Shown here piece after piece: positions 13,629 to 24,610 of a DNA stretch of 64,000 bases. The notes under the pieces were generated by a model. It was not told the origin of the DNA. It saw only the letters and a program-made list of their open reading frames with translations, and ran no database searches. The stretch lies in the NCBI GenBank assembly GCA_021029095.1, contig JAJOHG010000006.1, forward strand, positions 1,116,001 to 1,180,000, in the 5' to 3' direction. Every line of letters starts with the position of its first letter. Positions within the stretch are counted from its first letter, which is position 1. Source of the DNA: Phellopilus nigrolimitatus (Eukaryota > Basidiomycota > Agaricomycetes > Hymenochaetales > Hymenochaetaceae). Position numbers and translations under genes: made by a program.

Positions 13629-16315
13629 TCAACTCAGTAACATGAGATGAGATCGAGAACCGTATTCAACAATCGTACTTGCACAGGATCCGTCGTGACG
13701 TCGCCGCCGCGCTGAAGATGCGATGATCAGCTGCTTAAGGTAAGGAAATGTCACGAAACATACGCACATTAAAGTCGGGATCGTCATCAGTATCAGGCTT
13801 AGCGGTGTCACTCGGCAATTCATCCTAGTCCAGTAAAGTGAGTGAGTGCTTTGATGAGTATTGAGGGATCACAAGCACTTACAGCTATAGTTGATGTTGG
13901 TAAAGATGACGGAGGTAAGGAAGATGGCAGAGACAAAGGAGAGCTTTCAGTCTGAAACCAAGGGAATGCCTGCGTAAGAAAGAAAATCGCATTTCTATGA
14001 AGTTCATATATTACCGCGCTGGTACGGTTGCCATTGCCATTGGTATGTGGCGTTGCTATCGCTTCGCCGTCACGACTGACTTCTTCCGTCACTCCGAGTA
14101 CAGATCCATCGTGTTGCGACGGCGTTTCCGGTCTTCCACGATGCAAGTTTGGTGGAGAAGGGGGTCTTCCGATCGCTTCGTCTGGATTGTTACCCTCTTG
14201 CTCATTGTCGACTTGCATCGTGTCACCTGGTGCACTGAGTCCCAATGCCCAGCATTTAACGATGTGCGCGAGCTGGTTGTATTCCTGGCGAGTAAGGGAT
14301 CCTTTTGGAGGCACATCCTTAGACAGCATAAGACGCTGGCGTCCGCCCTTCAGAAACTGCGAGTTACGTTGCTCGGCAGGCTTGTAGGCGTTTTGGAGCA
14401 CTTTAGTCAAAATAGGGATAATATATGACATTTGTTCGAGCATGGGGAGACCAGAAAATTCGGACGGCGGAGGAGCGGGAAGTATGGGCTCGGGGATGGA
14501 TAGTTGACCTGCCGTTTTTGAAAGCAAATCGGGACCTAAGTCGTCATGACCGTCCTCACCATGTAACGCCTCCGCGGAGTTGAACTTGCCCATCTATAAG
14601 CGCAATTAGTAAATGCTTCGCGAAGAAAATGAAATGAAGTTGTGTACCTCACACGTTGCAAACTCTTCCTGCTCGCAAGTGTAGAACATATCTCGGGTAA
14701 TTTCGTACTCTGTATTGTCCAAGAATCTTACGAGATATCTTGCGCGCATTTTTTGACTTTCAGGCGGCACGTAGCTCATGACTTTCGCTGGCCAGAACAT
14801 TCGTTTACTCTTCTTTTCTTTTGCGAGGAGAAGCTCTCCTGGAATCGAAACATGTGTGTCGGGGGGTGGCGGCGACCAGGGCTCCTTCTCCGTTTCGGAT
14901 AGTGACGCCTCAACACGAACCTTTCCTTTGCTCAGTGCCGTTGAAACTTTCATATTGTTAGTTCTCCTTTCACCACCCTCTGAGCTATCGCGTTTTGACA
15001 CTTGCGAGATCACTGCTCTCAGGGAAGGGAAGTTGTCGTCCATAATAGCCTCGTCTCCCAGCATTTTTCTGTAAGCCTTCTCCCAGCGTGCTGTGATGCT
15101 GTTGTAGTCATTAGCCAGTGAAGAAGATTTTGAGGGTCCAGAGGATGGAGAACTCCGAAAATTGGTTAAAGTGAATCTCTGCTGGCTTAAAGGACCCAGC
15201 TGTGAGAGAACGCTTTCCGAAGATGGATTTTTGATGGTGACCCGTACAAAACTCGGTGACCTAGGGATAGGCGGAAAATATAGCCCTGCGCGAAGGAGTT
15301 TTTCCGCACGGTCAACATGTTCGATCTATGGCAATGCAGTTTTACAATTCATCCATGAGCTGAGAAAAGCATCTGCGCTCACCTTGGCTGGCCACCAGAA
15401 CGCCTCTTTTGAGGGATCCTCGGTGGGGGTATTTTTATGGTCCACCCGAACCCAGATCAAAGTCCCAAGAGAGTCTAATGACCACACATCTGGTTTTACA
15501 GGCGACGAGTGGCTCCGTGGCCGCGTGTCAGACAGAGAAGAAAGAGAAGCCTTGCTCTGTATTTGCTCTCCGCTTCTCCCTTTCGTCGCAGCAATGGAGA
15601 TGCCTTGCACCGGGTCATTGGCGAATCCGTTCGTCAGCCGGCGTTTCGAAGGCACACCGTTCGACGGGAGGTAATCGTCTTTGGTGCCTATGTCACTCCG
15701 CCGCTTCCGCTTGGACGGTGAGCTCGAATTCTGATGAGCAAAAGAAAGCACGCGTTTCTTCCGCGGAGAGGACGATGACAAGGGTGTCAGAGGAGAGGCT
15801 TCGAGAAGATGGGAAGATGTTGCGACTTGGGGTGTTCGAGGCTGCTTTGCGTGGAGTCGAGTGGCCCTGCTGCGCCCTCCGTATGTCTTGATGCCAACAG
15901 CAGGGCCGGGTCTCCCTATCCCAATGCCAATCATTGATGCAGATTGAGATTGTATCGGAGAGTCCGTCTGAGCACTCTTTCGTGGGGTGAACGGCCCATC
16001 GTGGTCGCTGTCGCTATTCAAGCTGCTGTCACCACTGTCAAATGCATCGGCATCCTTTTCCTTTCCCTTGCCCTTGCCATTGGCTGCTATCTCCACATTT
16101 CCCTCTTCACCCTCATCCGAGAGTGAGGATAACTCCGATTCGTCCGAGTACATGCCCGCCGTACTTGCCGTACCTGGGCCTGTTGCCTCGGGCTCGTGTA
16201 CGGGTGACGAGCTAGCAAGCTGATCGACGAAGGCGGCCGCCGCCTTCGTCGCCGCGCCACGCTTTGGCAGATTCCTGTTAGCCGATTGAAATGTCGCCGG
16301 CGTCGTGGGCGACAT
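13629..16315 (-). CDS. PWWP-like chromatin-associated protein
   Basis: Probably a nuclear histone- or DNA-binding protein. Minus-strand exons that join in phase: 16315-15383, 15325-14648, 14593-14015, 13969-13883 and 13824 onward; the final exon and the stop (about 13629) are uncertain. Exon 1 is a long Ser-rich disordered region with basic clusters and ends with LGTLIWVRV and FWWPAK, the start of a PWWP-type fold. Exon 2 carries a second motif, RMFWPAKVMSY, followed by YLVRFLDNTEYEITRDMFY, typical of PWWP/Tudor beta strands. So there may be two modules, or one module interrupted by a long insertion. Exon 3 has a helical region (MLEQMSYIIPILTKVLQNAY) that could be a protein-interaction domain. 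The intron 14014-13970 is only 45 nt and in frame. The partner and substrate are unknown. Confidence 0.75.
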
Positions 16316-16611
16316 GACGAGAGGTAACGAGGTGCCAACGTGAGATGCGCTGAACGAGTGACATCTAGCTTAGGGTCGCGTTGTGACGTACCACCCAGCA
16401 CGCGTTATGTTTCGCGTTCGTGTCTCGCGCGTCGCATGAGCTTTCACTGTCCAGTATGTACACAATAATAATGCAAGGACTACCAAATGAGCCATAGTGT
16501 ACAACGATTTATCGCCGTCGATACAATACCATTGTCAGACTATCCAGAAAGCAAGAGACGGAAGTTTTACAAAGCGTTTAAGTAGAAAGTCATGAAGTCA
16601 CAGTATTATAT

Positions 16612-19152
16612 CTAAGGTATGTATATCTTCGAGTAACCTTCCACGCTATGTAAGTGAAAGGGTTGATTAAACTGTAGCAAGAACACAGACAGCTTTTTAA
16701 AGACTCACCTTCGACGACAACACGGACAGCTATGTTTCGAAGCAGAGAAGCGAGACGCAAGGTTCTCCCGACAGTCATTACAAAGAGCCAGACATCTACA
16801 TTTGATTCCGGCTTAGTCAGCTATTCTTCGATTTCTGTAACACGACTGTCGCACCTGCAAGGCCAGCAGATGATTTCCCGTGGTTCAGCTGTGCAAATAA
16901 CACAATTCATCCGCCCCTCCGACATGTCCGACAGTTGGTCCTTGGCGGGTAAAGTGCTTGTCCGCACACGTCTATCTTGCACGAATTCGGACCAATCATC
17001 TTTACTTTCTTCCACTCCAATACTCGGCGACATTCGTCTTCCAGGATCAGCGACAAGCTGATTGTAGCCACGACGTGTCAGTGGTGCAGAAGATGCAGTG
17101 GTCATATGTGCCAAAAGGATAGGCCCATGGGAGACGGAAGATGAAGCAGAGGCGGTGAGGAGATCAGTGTATAGGCCAGCTGCCTCCATGCTACCTCCAC
17201 CGTCAAAGTCTTCGACTTCGGTCTCCGGCTCATCATCGTCATCCGAAGCATGGGCAGAGTTACTTGACGAGTTCGCAAGCGAATGGATCGCATCCAGCTC
17301 GTGAGATGGACGATACTCATCCTCGTCATCACTGACAGTTCTCGCCCATGAGGAAGCGTCTGTAAACACCATCCTCATCCTCGCCCCGTCCAGAAGGCCC
17401 AGCTCGTGTGACCTCGCTGAATCGGGTAGGTACATCGACCAAGTTTTCCGCGCTCCTTGAGCGACGCTTCAATCCCTGCCCCTTCCATTTATACCATAAT
17501 CCCCAGAGCACAAGTCGACAAAATCCGCGCACAACTGCGAAAAGACTGTGACCAAACCGCATAAGTTCGCGTAACCATGCGTGGTCGATGAGCCAGTCAT
17601 CGTCGTTGTTTTTCACCTTCACAGTCTTGACCTCGTTCGCAAAGCCTTCGTTGTCGCGTTTGCTACCTTTCCGGGGTGTTGTACGAGAGATAGACAAGAC
17701 TCCCCCGCTCGTCAGCTCGACAACACTGCCATCTACTGTAGCAGTCCTTGTCTTGCCCTTTACATTTGCCTCTACTTCATGTGAGTCCCCGACTGCAATT
17801 GGTCCGACTTCATTGCCTAAACCTGCAACATTGGTTGCCTCCAGACTCGCAGTACCCAACCGCAAAAGAACAATCGCAAAATCTTCGTCCCATTTCGGAG
17901 CGAGGCTACGCGCATGGCCGAACAGAGGCCGGTTGATCTCTCCTTCGAGAAGAAGTTGCGTCAGGACATTCAGGCCAATGGTCAAGAGTGTGACCAAAAC
18001 TAGGATCGTTTCCAAAAGACATGGCAGATAATTGAGCAGAGGATATGATGACGGCTTGGTGAGGAGAGCCACGTTGAAATGAATCAGGTTCGCGAGAGAG
18101 CATATGGAAGTTGGGACGAGTCGGTACCGGGCCCAGCGCTTTTTAACACCCAAGGAATGTATCATTGTGAGCTATGTATGAAAAGAAGATGTCAATGCCC
18201 TACATCGCGGTCAATACGGCGATGAAAACACGCACTTGTAGCAAAGGCAAGAACAGTGTGATAAGTACGTTTCTATCCGGCCTTGAAGGTGGGCCCCTAG
18301 TTTGCATATGTGATTGGAACAGAATAAATATGCAACAGCATAGCGTAACCAAACTGCACGTTATGTATCAATGTATCAGCATGCTTGGTGACTTCGATTA
18401 AATTCTTACTAAATTAAATGGCGATGTATTTGATGCATTCGCGCCTTCTAGACCACGAGTAAGAGCACCGACCACGAGTGCCAAGCACACAGACCCGAAT
18501 GTAGACCAGCATACATCTGCCATTCCTTTCTGACCGGCCCAGTGGCCGATCGTCTGCACCCATTCGACATTTGTTGCAGAAGGATATAGGTTTGACACCT
18601 GCAGCAGAATCACCACGAATAGTACCAGGTTCTTGAAGAGAAAGTATAGCGAGGGATGCGGAGAGTCAATCGATACGCCGTTGAAGATAAGTCGATCGGA
18701 AAGAATGTGTAAAAGAGCGCGTAGAGGAAAGAGCGTCGACTCCGAAGAAATCTATACGCGATAGAGCGGCGAGGAGGAACCACGATATGCTGAATACGAT
18801 TGAGAAGGAGAGCCTGCGATGTTCACTTCAACTGCTGACTATGTCACTACAGTGAGATGAAACGCACCATGGCGACCAAGCCGACCGCATACCCAGAAGT
18901 CAGAAAGGCAAGCGGGCCAGGCATCGCTACGAATCCATAGGGCAGGCTGCCTGGCGCAGGCGGAGGCATGGAGGTATGTATTATGCTTCCATGCGCAGCG
19001 GTTGTCATCGCCAATGTTGCTGACTGGGAGTTGAGGTCGTGATTGAGCATGTCATCAATCCGTCGTAAACGGTGTATGAATTTGGAGGGAAGCGAGAGCA
19101 GCGATCCCAGTTTAATGGTCAGATTGAACTGCAAGTAGTCTTTGGTCTCCAT
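16612..19152 (-). CDS. Multi-pass membrane RING E3 ligase, Asi1/Asi3-like
   Basis: Probable inner nuclear membrane ubiquitin ligase. The N-terminal exon (19152 to about 18870) starts METKDYLQ and has hydrophobic helices. Further hydrophobic segments lie at 18640-18400 and 18165-17950. A long acidic Ser-rich loop follows. The C-terminus is a RING-HC spread over three small exons: NCVICTAEPREIICWPC, then a Cys-rich block CLALCNDCREN and CPCCRR, then the end EGYSKIYIP and the stop at 16612. This Cys order and the terminal hydrophobic YIYIP-type tail fit the yeast Asi1/Asi3 family. Near 18640-18790 the frame must change: either a 44-nt intron (18783-18740) or a one-base deletion would do it. It is divergent from PGS1. 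Confidence 0.75.
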
Positions 19153-19387
19153 CGTCGTCGTCGAAAGAGACGTTGTGATGAGCTACGTTGGTGGGCACGA
19201 CGTTCGAGCGTCGGCAGTCAGTGGCCGCTGACAACGAGGAGTCGAGGTCGGCATCACTGTAAGCTTACAGCAACAATGACGCGAGCAGACCATACGATTA
19301 CCCCGTTCGGACTCTCTTGCCTCCATTCGGCACATCAGTAAAGCGCGTCCCGCGACCGTGACGGCGGCGACGACGAAGGCGACGAAA
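19153..19387. promoter_or_regulatory. Divergent promoter, RING gene / PGS1
   Basis: Only 235 bases separate the start codons of the two divergent genes, so both promoters must lie here or overlap the coding starts. No clear TATA box is visible. Confidence 0.5.
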
Positions 19388-21123
19388 ATGCGTGCTTGCT
19401 GGACGCTTGCAAAGAGAATAATGTCGGCCCAGCGCTTGCTCTCCTCCAAAGCTATGGGAAAGCTTCCTGCAATCCAACATCTACACCCTATCGTACGCGA
19501 CTTCACGGTCGAACTCGGACAGTCGCAACCGTGCTTTTCCCTTCAAACGCGCAATGTTCAAATATTGTTTCAGCCAAAGGATTTTCGTGTTTTGCTTCTT
19601 GTAGGTGTACAATTTTCTCTGCCTTTCTCGACCCTTACCATCTCTAAAGGACATGGTGCGCCGAGCGCGTAAACGGATATTTTTATCATCGCTATACATT
19701 GGTTCCTCGGAAAAGTACCTGGTGAGCCTAGCTTTCATTTTTGTGCACAAACTGGGACAAACCGTCGACTAGATTAATGCATTAGAAGACTCGCTGCGTA
19801 CTCAACCCCACTCTCCATGTGCACCTGCATCTAGACTACAATCGCTCTACACGTCCTGGCCCTGCCTCAACAGCGTCTCTCCTTAGCCCACTCGTAAAAC
19901 TATATCCAGACCGAGTCCATGCGCATTTATTTAAGAGTCCCAAACTCAAGGGTGTCGCAGCTAAGACCATGCCGAGGAGGTTTGACGAAGGCTGGGGGAC
20001 GTGGCACGCTAAGATCTATGGCGTCGACGAAGAAGTATTAATTACCGGGTGAGTGAGTGCTTCGCATCCTTAAAACCTGAGTAGTCAATATTGATTAAAG
20101 TTTGTCGTCAGAGCAAATCTGAGTGAGACTTACTTCACAGATCGTCAAGATCGTTACCTGCACTTCGAATCGCCTTCTTTGTCGGAGTACTGTTTCTCGT
20201 TCCTTCAGACGATGAAGCCATACTGTTTCGAACTTAAAGCAGGAGAACCATACCTGTTGTCATGGCCGACGCCTTCTTTACATCCAGAGCACATAGAAAA
20301 AGTGGCTGGAAAGGCCCTCCGGGCACTGCAAATGCAACAGACACAATCCTCCCTGGCCAATTTTGAAAAAGGCCCTCCGAATGATAATGATGTTCTCATT
20401 TTCCCGATCATCCAAGCTGGCCAGTTTGGAATTCGCGAAGAAGAGCAAAGTCTTAATCTGCTCTTCAAGCATCTGGACATCCATGCAAAGTCGAACGGTG
20501 GAAACCCGCTAGTCGACCTTACTAGCGGGTACTTCGGTCTTTACGGTCCTTACCAAGGGTTTATACAACAATCACAGGCTGACTGCCGGGTGTTGTGCGC
20601 AAGTCCCTCGGTGCGTCCATTAAAATTTGTTGTATGTTAAGTGGAACTGAAAGAAACACGACAGGCAAATGGATTCCTCGGCTCTTCCGGCATATCAGGA
20701 CGTATACCGGAAGGCTACACACTCCTAGAGCAACGCTTCTGGCGAGGAGTCCAGCGTTTTCACAGAGAATGGAGAGAAGGGCATGGCGTACAACTGCACG
20801 AGTGGAAGAAGGATGGGTGGACATACCATGCGAAAGGCCTTTGGGTGTCGCCATCGCACGATTCGACGGGTGAGGGCGAGGCGCCTGTCCTCACCCTCTT
20901 CGGATCGACAAACCTCAACTCGCGTTCGGCAAATCTGGACACGGAGCTTGCATTTATCATGGTTGTTCCATCCTCAGAGGACAAAGGCGTGCATGGCTTG
21001 AGGGAACAGCTGGGCGGAGAGGTACGGGGACTCCGAAAACATGCGATTCCATGGAGGGGCCAGGAGAGAAACGTAAGACTGGGCACCAAGGCGCTTGTCG
21101 GTTTGGTGGAAGGGATGCTCTAA
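19388..21123 (+). CDS. PGS1: Phosphatidylglycerophosphate synthase, with a frame break
   Basis: Mitochondrial enzyme of the phospholipase D superfamily that makes phosphatidylglycerophosphate from CDP-diacylglycerol and glycerol-3-phosphate, the first committed step to cardiolipin. Exons: 19388-19600, 19650-19721, 19773-20048, 20112-20610, 20665-21123. The first HKD motif reads HAKIYGVDEE, followed by ITGANLSETYFTDRQDRY; the second is YHAKGLW with LFGSTNLNSRSANLDTE. Hallmarks such as KRIFLSSLYIGS and LDYNRSTRPGP leave little doubt about the family. The N-terminus (MRACWTLAKRIM) could be a mitochondrial presequence. Exon 3 starts in one frame (INALEDSLRT) and continues in another (NPTLHVHLHLDYNRS), so one base is surplus near 19799-19806. 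An alternative acceptor at 19785 would avoid the break but loses the conserved INALEDSL part. Confidence 0.88.
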
Positions 21124-21189
21124 TGAATATAGATATATACATTATAAGGAATATAATGGTAATTACTTGATACAAGAACCACGGAAAAA

Positions 21190-21960
21190 TCCTATATTTT
21201 GTTACCGCCTGAACCAGAGAGGAGGCTCGTTATGGATCGCCAGTTCGACCCGTTCGACTTCGTTATAATCTTCGAGCAAGTCGAGATACTTGGGTGTGAT
21301 CGGAGAATTATCACAGAAAAGTATGCAATAATGCTCGGTTCGAAGTTAAGCACTCGAAGACTGGGAGGTGACGAGCGGTAGAAGCTCATCTGCAAGAGGT
21401 CCTTTTAAGTCTTCTTTGACCCAGTCCAGTCCCCAATTCTCGATACACAAGACCAAATCGCCTTCAATCTCAAAGGAGCGTTGCATAGAAAGGTTTTTCA
21501 TCATGCTTGATCCAGCCTTCACAGTCATGAATGACACATAGGGAGTCAGGGGTCAGGGAAGACAGCAGTCCCAAACGTGCTAGATAAGGGATCGGGCGGT
21601 CTCAGAATCCCTATCCCATCCAGTTTTTAGACAGAACGCGCGGACATTGGGAGCTATGAGAAGGAAATACTGGAAGCGATGTAATAAGCGGAAATCGATT
21701 TGACTTGTGCCAACCTCGTCGGAGAAATCCCATATGAGCACGACCTCTTCGATCCACTGGCTGCACAATGGACTGCTTATGAGGTCCTCGATTTTCTTTT
21801 GGTTGGAAAATACGACTCGTCGGCGCGGTTTACGTGCAATGTGCCAGATTGCGATGTACAAGAGAGATGCTTTTGAGGTCGGCAAGAGTTCACATTCCAA
21901 AAAGTCCTGATGGCGGGACGAGTAAAATTTAATTCCGAGAGCAAATTGGCCCATATCCAT
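21190..21960 (-). pseudogene. Decayed or mis-sequenced hypothetical gene
   Basis: On the minus strand three or more frames take over from one another with protein-like content: a 126-codon frame starting at 21960 (MDMGQFALGIKF...), then one through 21537-21346, then another ending LLEDYNEVERVELAIHNE and PPLWFRR near 21192. No GT-AG introns join them neatly. The content vaguely recalls the large families of unknown or F-box-linked proteins in mushroom genomes, but I recognise no domain. It could be a pseudogene with several indels or a gene with sequencing errors. Confidence 0.35.
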
Positions 21961-22369
21961 TTTTATCCGTTCAACGATGCTACGATATCTCGCCTTTCGT
22001 AATTCGACTTGGAAGCATCACCGCATTCACAGAGCTTCAGGTCTTCTGGCATGACCTTGATTGCGCAATGCAAGAGTCCCAGAAGAACAAGCCTAGCCAC
22101 AGAAGCATCAGTATTTGCATTGGATGGGAATAAGATTTGAGAATTACAATCATGTGCATATGCTCCGTCAAAGAGGTGCTGGGACTCGGAAATAACGTTG
22201 CTACATGGGCGGAGGCAAGATTGTGGTTGTTTATGTAATACTGTAGTGGCGATCTAGGATAACCATGATCGGCGTCGGCGTCAAGCTGCCACTTGACTTC
22301 CGTTATTTAGCAGACGTCAAGCTCGACTCGCTCGCGAGGACCTACCACTTGAGTTAGTTTCCGTAATTG

Positions 22370-22775
22370 ATGCCCACTCGATTTCCTCGGCTTCCCAAGC
22401 TTACTCTCTACACGGGCCCAACGTGTTCCCTGTGCGAGGTATGTTCTACGTTCCATCGTCGTGCCACCAATTCTTAAACAATTCTCGCAAACTCTTCGTT
22501 CGATATATTTGCGCAACTCTATCATTGGACGTAAACTGCACCTTAGACCGCCAAAGCTGCCCTCGCTGCAAGTCCGGAAGACGCGTCCGTTCGATCTACA
22601 GGTCGTGAACATCCAGGACCCGGGCCAGGAACGCTGGCGCCGGAAATATGTATATTGGATCCCGGCGCTGCACCTGGAGGAACGCGAGGTGGCGAAGGGG
22701 CGCTGGGGAGAGAGCGAGGTGCTGAAGGCGCTGAAGGAGTGGGACAAGGAGATGCCGGAGGAGCAGGACAAGTGA
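22370..22775 (+). CDS. Glutaredoxin-like (DUF836) thioredoxin-fold protein, with a frame break
   Basis: Small thioredoxin-fold protein, presumably redox-active. Exon 1 (22370-22438) encodes MPTRFPRLPKLTLYTGPTC followed by SLCE, placing a Cys-x2-Cys (CSLC) at the end of the first beta strand as in glutaredoxin-like proteins. After an intron of 108 nt the second exon starts TAKAALAA and then must move to another frame that reads VRKTRPFDLQVVNIQDPG, WIPALHLEEREVAKGRW, typical of the family, and stops at 22775. One base is surplus near 22565-22572. The predicted product is about 98 residues, normal for the family. It lies 21 bases before the next candidate ATG. Confidence 0.72.
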
Positions 22776-22796
22776 AGCTTAGGACCTAACGGGTGG

Positions 22797-23951
22797 ATGT
22801 TCTATCCTGACGGAAGCGGAATGGGGCTGGACGAAGGTGTTCCTGCGGGGAACGATGGGCTGGTGTGAGCATGCCTTTGAACGCGTTGGCTCACTCAATG
22901 AGGTGGACGGGGTTGACAGTCTTGGAGACAAGCAAGAATCAGAGCTAGATGACAGTCCTGACCTTCCGTGCGTTGTATCTCAATTTATCTAAACATCAAT
23001 TTAAGTTCACACTGTCTAGACGATGCTTCAACTGCGGGTCAACCTCGCATGCCGTGCGGTCATGCCCGGAGCCGCTCAACCACGCACTCATTGCACTCTC
23101 GCGCGCGCTCTATCAGTTTCACCATGGGGCAGGAAACACGGAGTCCGGGCGTCTTCATGTTGCGGAAGACTGGAAGCTGCAGCGCCTGCGGTGGTTGGAC
23201 GAGTTTATTCCAGGCGAAGTACGCGGGACTCTACTAAGGGAGGCATTAGGCTTAAGAGAAGGTGACCCGGGGGAAGACGCGCCATGGCTGTATAACATGC
23301 TGGATTGGGGGTATCCGCGAGGCTGGGTGAGCCTCAAGGATCCGAAGGAGCTTGTTTTGGAAAGAATCATCTCGGGCACTGGCTTTCAAGACGATGACGA
23401 TGAAATGGGTGATTTCAACGTCTTCGGCGACGACGGTGACGTAGAGACATTGCAGCTTCAATCTCCTCGAATGAGCACAAGCGAAGATGGGACCGCAGCT
23501 TCGGTCCCCTTTCAGTCGACTCCCCCACCTCAACGCTGGGCTGCTTTCCGAACGACCCTTTTCTCGTCTGCGCTTCTCTTCGTTTACACCGGCCGGCCAC
23601 TTCCGCCCCTAGACGATAATCAATCCCCCTCTGGTATAGGCAAACGTTGAACCACTAAAGGAAAGCTCAGACGTAGCCCTTGAAGCCGCTTCGAATCGCG
23701 GAATGGCCGAAAACAAAAAGGGGGACTTAGATGTGACGATCGTGCACCCTTGGAGGTATCCGGGCGCGTTCGACGCATTCGGGCCCAGGGGATGGGCGGA
23801 AGCGTACGCGCGTGAGCTTGCGCGGCACGCAGCGAATTTGAGAGAAGTCGAAAAACTTGCTTCGACTGTCTCTCCAGAGTCTCCACTGTCTCCCGAAAGT
23901 GCGGACGAAAATGCCGGTGACGACGATAGGGACATGGAAATGTCGGATTAA
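22797..23951 (+). CDS. CCHC zinc-knuckle / PSP-type protein (ZCCHC8-like)
   Basis: Probably a nuclear RNA-processing or exosome-adaptor protein. Candidate exons: 22797-22862, 22903-22967 and 23020 onward. The third begins with a CCHC knuckle CFNCGSTSHAVRSC (C-x2-C-x4-H-x4-C), then a helical stretch, then PWLYNMLDWGYPRGW, which fits the PSP domain of spliceosome-associated proteins and ZCCHC8. An acidic segment and RWAAFRTTLFSS follow. The open frame stops at 23650; a further frame (23703-23951, MAENKKGDLDV... ending in an acidic tail) reads like the natural C-terminus and could be joined by an intron or a corrected base near 23636. The start is also uncertain: the 40-nt first intron is short, and the ATG nearly abuts the upstream gene. 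Confidence 0.68.
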
Positions 23952-24610
23952 ATGCATGTTGTAGCTACTCAACCACTGCAGAAAGAACCCGCGCCACCCC
24001 GTCTCAATCAATGACATTCTTTAGACACAATCAGATTATAATTAAATAAAGGTAAAGACAGCTTTTTGATAGACACGCGAGAAAACCACCTCCTAATTTA
24101 AACCCTAATGACCGAAAGGAAAGAATGTAACTAAAAAAACCAAGTATATATCACGAAAGCAGAGCAGATGAGACCGAGAGAAGAAGAAAAAGAAACCCAA
24201 CAAGTCCACGTTCAAGAGCAGAAAAGGAATGGAGCGATGCTATGTTATAAGCGATGAGCGATCGAGGAATGTTTACCATGCGTAAACGAGTGAATGTTGC
24301 GGGAGTCCATGGTGCGAAGCACGATGCATGCTATATGATATACAATGCAGAAGAGTCGGCTGTGGAGACGAAGACTAAGGAAGGAAACAGAGGTCCGTGA
24401 GCGTAGCATCCGGTAGTTAAATAGGTCCAAGAAATGTCGCGGGTTTGCCAACTAACTGGAGTAGCGATATTCCAATAGGAGGACAAAGTCGTGAGAGAAA
24501 GGAAATGTAGGTGATCCTAAACATCACCGAGTCATACAGCCAAAGCGGGCCGCTGCTTAAGTGCTTGAGACAGCATCCAAATTTGATCTTAGCTTCCCGG
24601 GTCCATTCAA
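23952..24610. other. Convergent intergenic region
   Basis: This lies between the ZCCHC8-like gene and the 3' end of the Ser/Thr-rich membrane protein. It is AT-rich with purine tracts (24171-24200) typical of 3' untranslated DNA. No gene is seen. Confidence 0.5.

Noticed and set aside
19183..19506. 107-codon minus-strand frame with a hydrophobic stretch, possible extra N-terminal exon of the RING gene
   Set aside because: It overlaps PGS1 exon 1 on the opposite strand, which is clearly coding; the RING gene has a good start at 19152.
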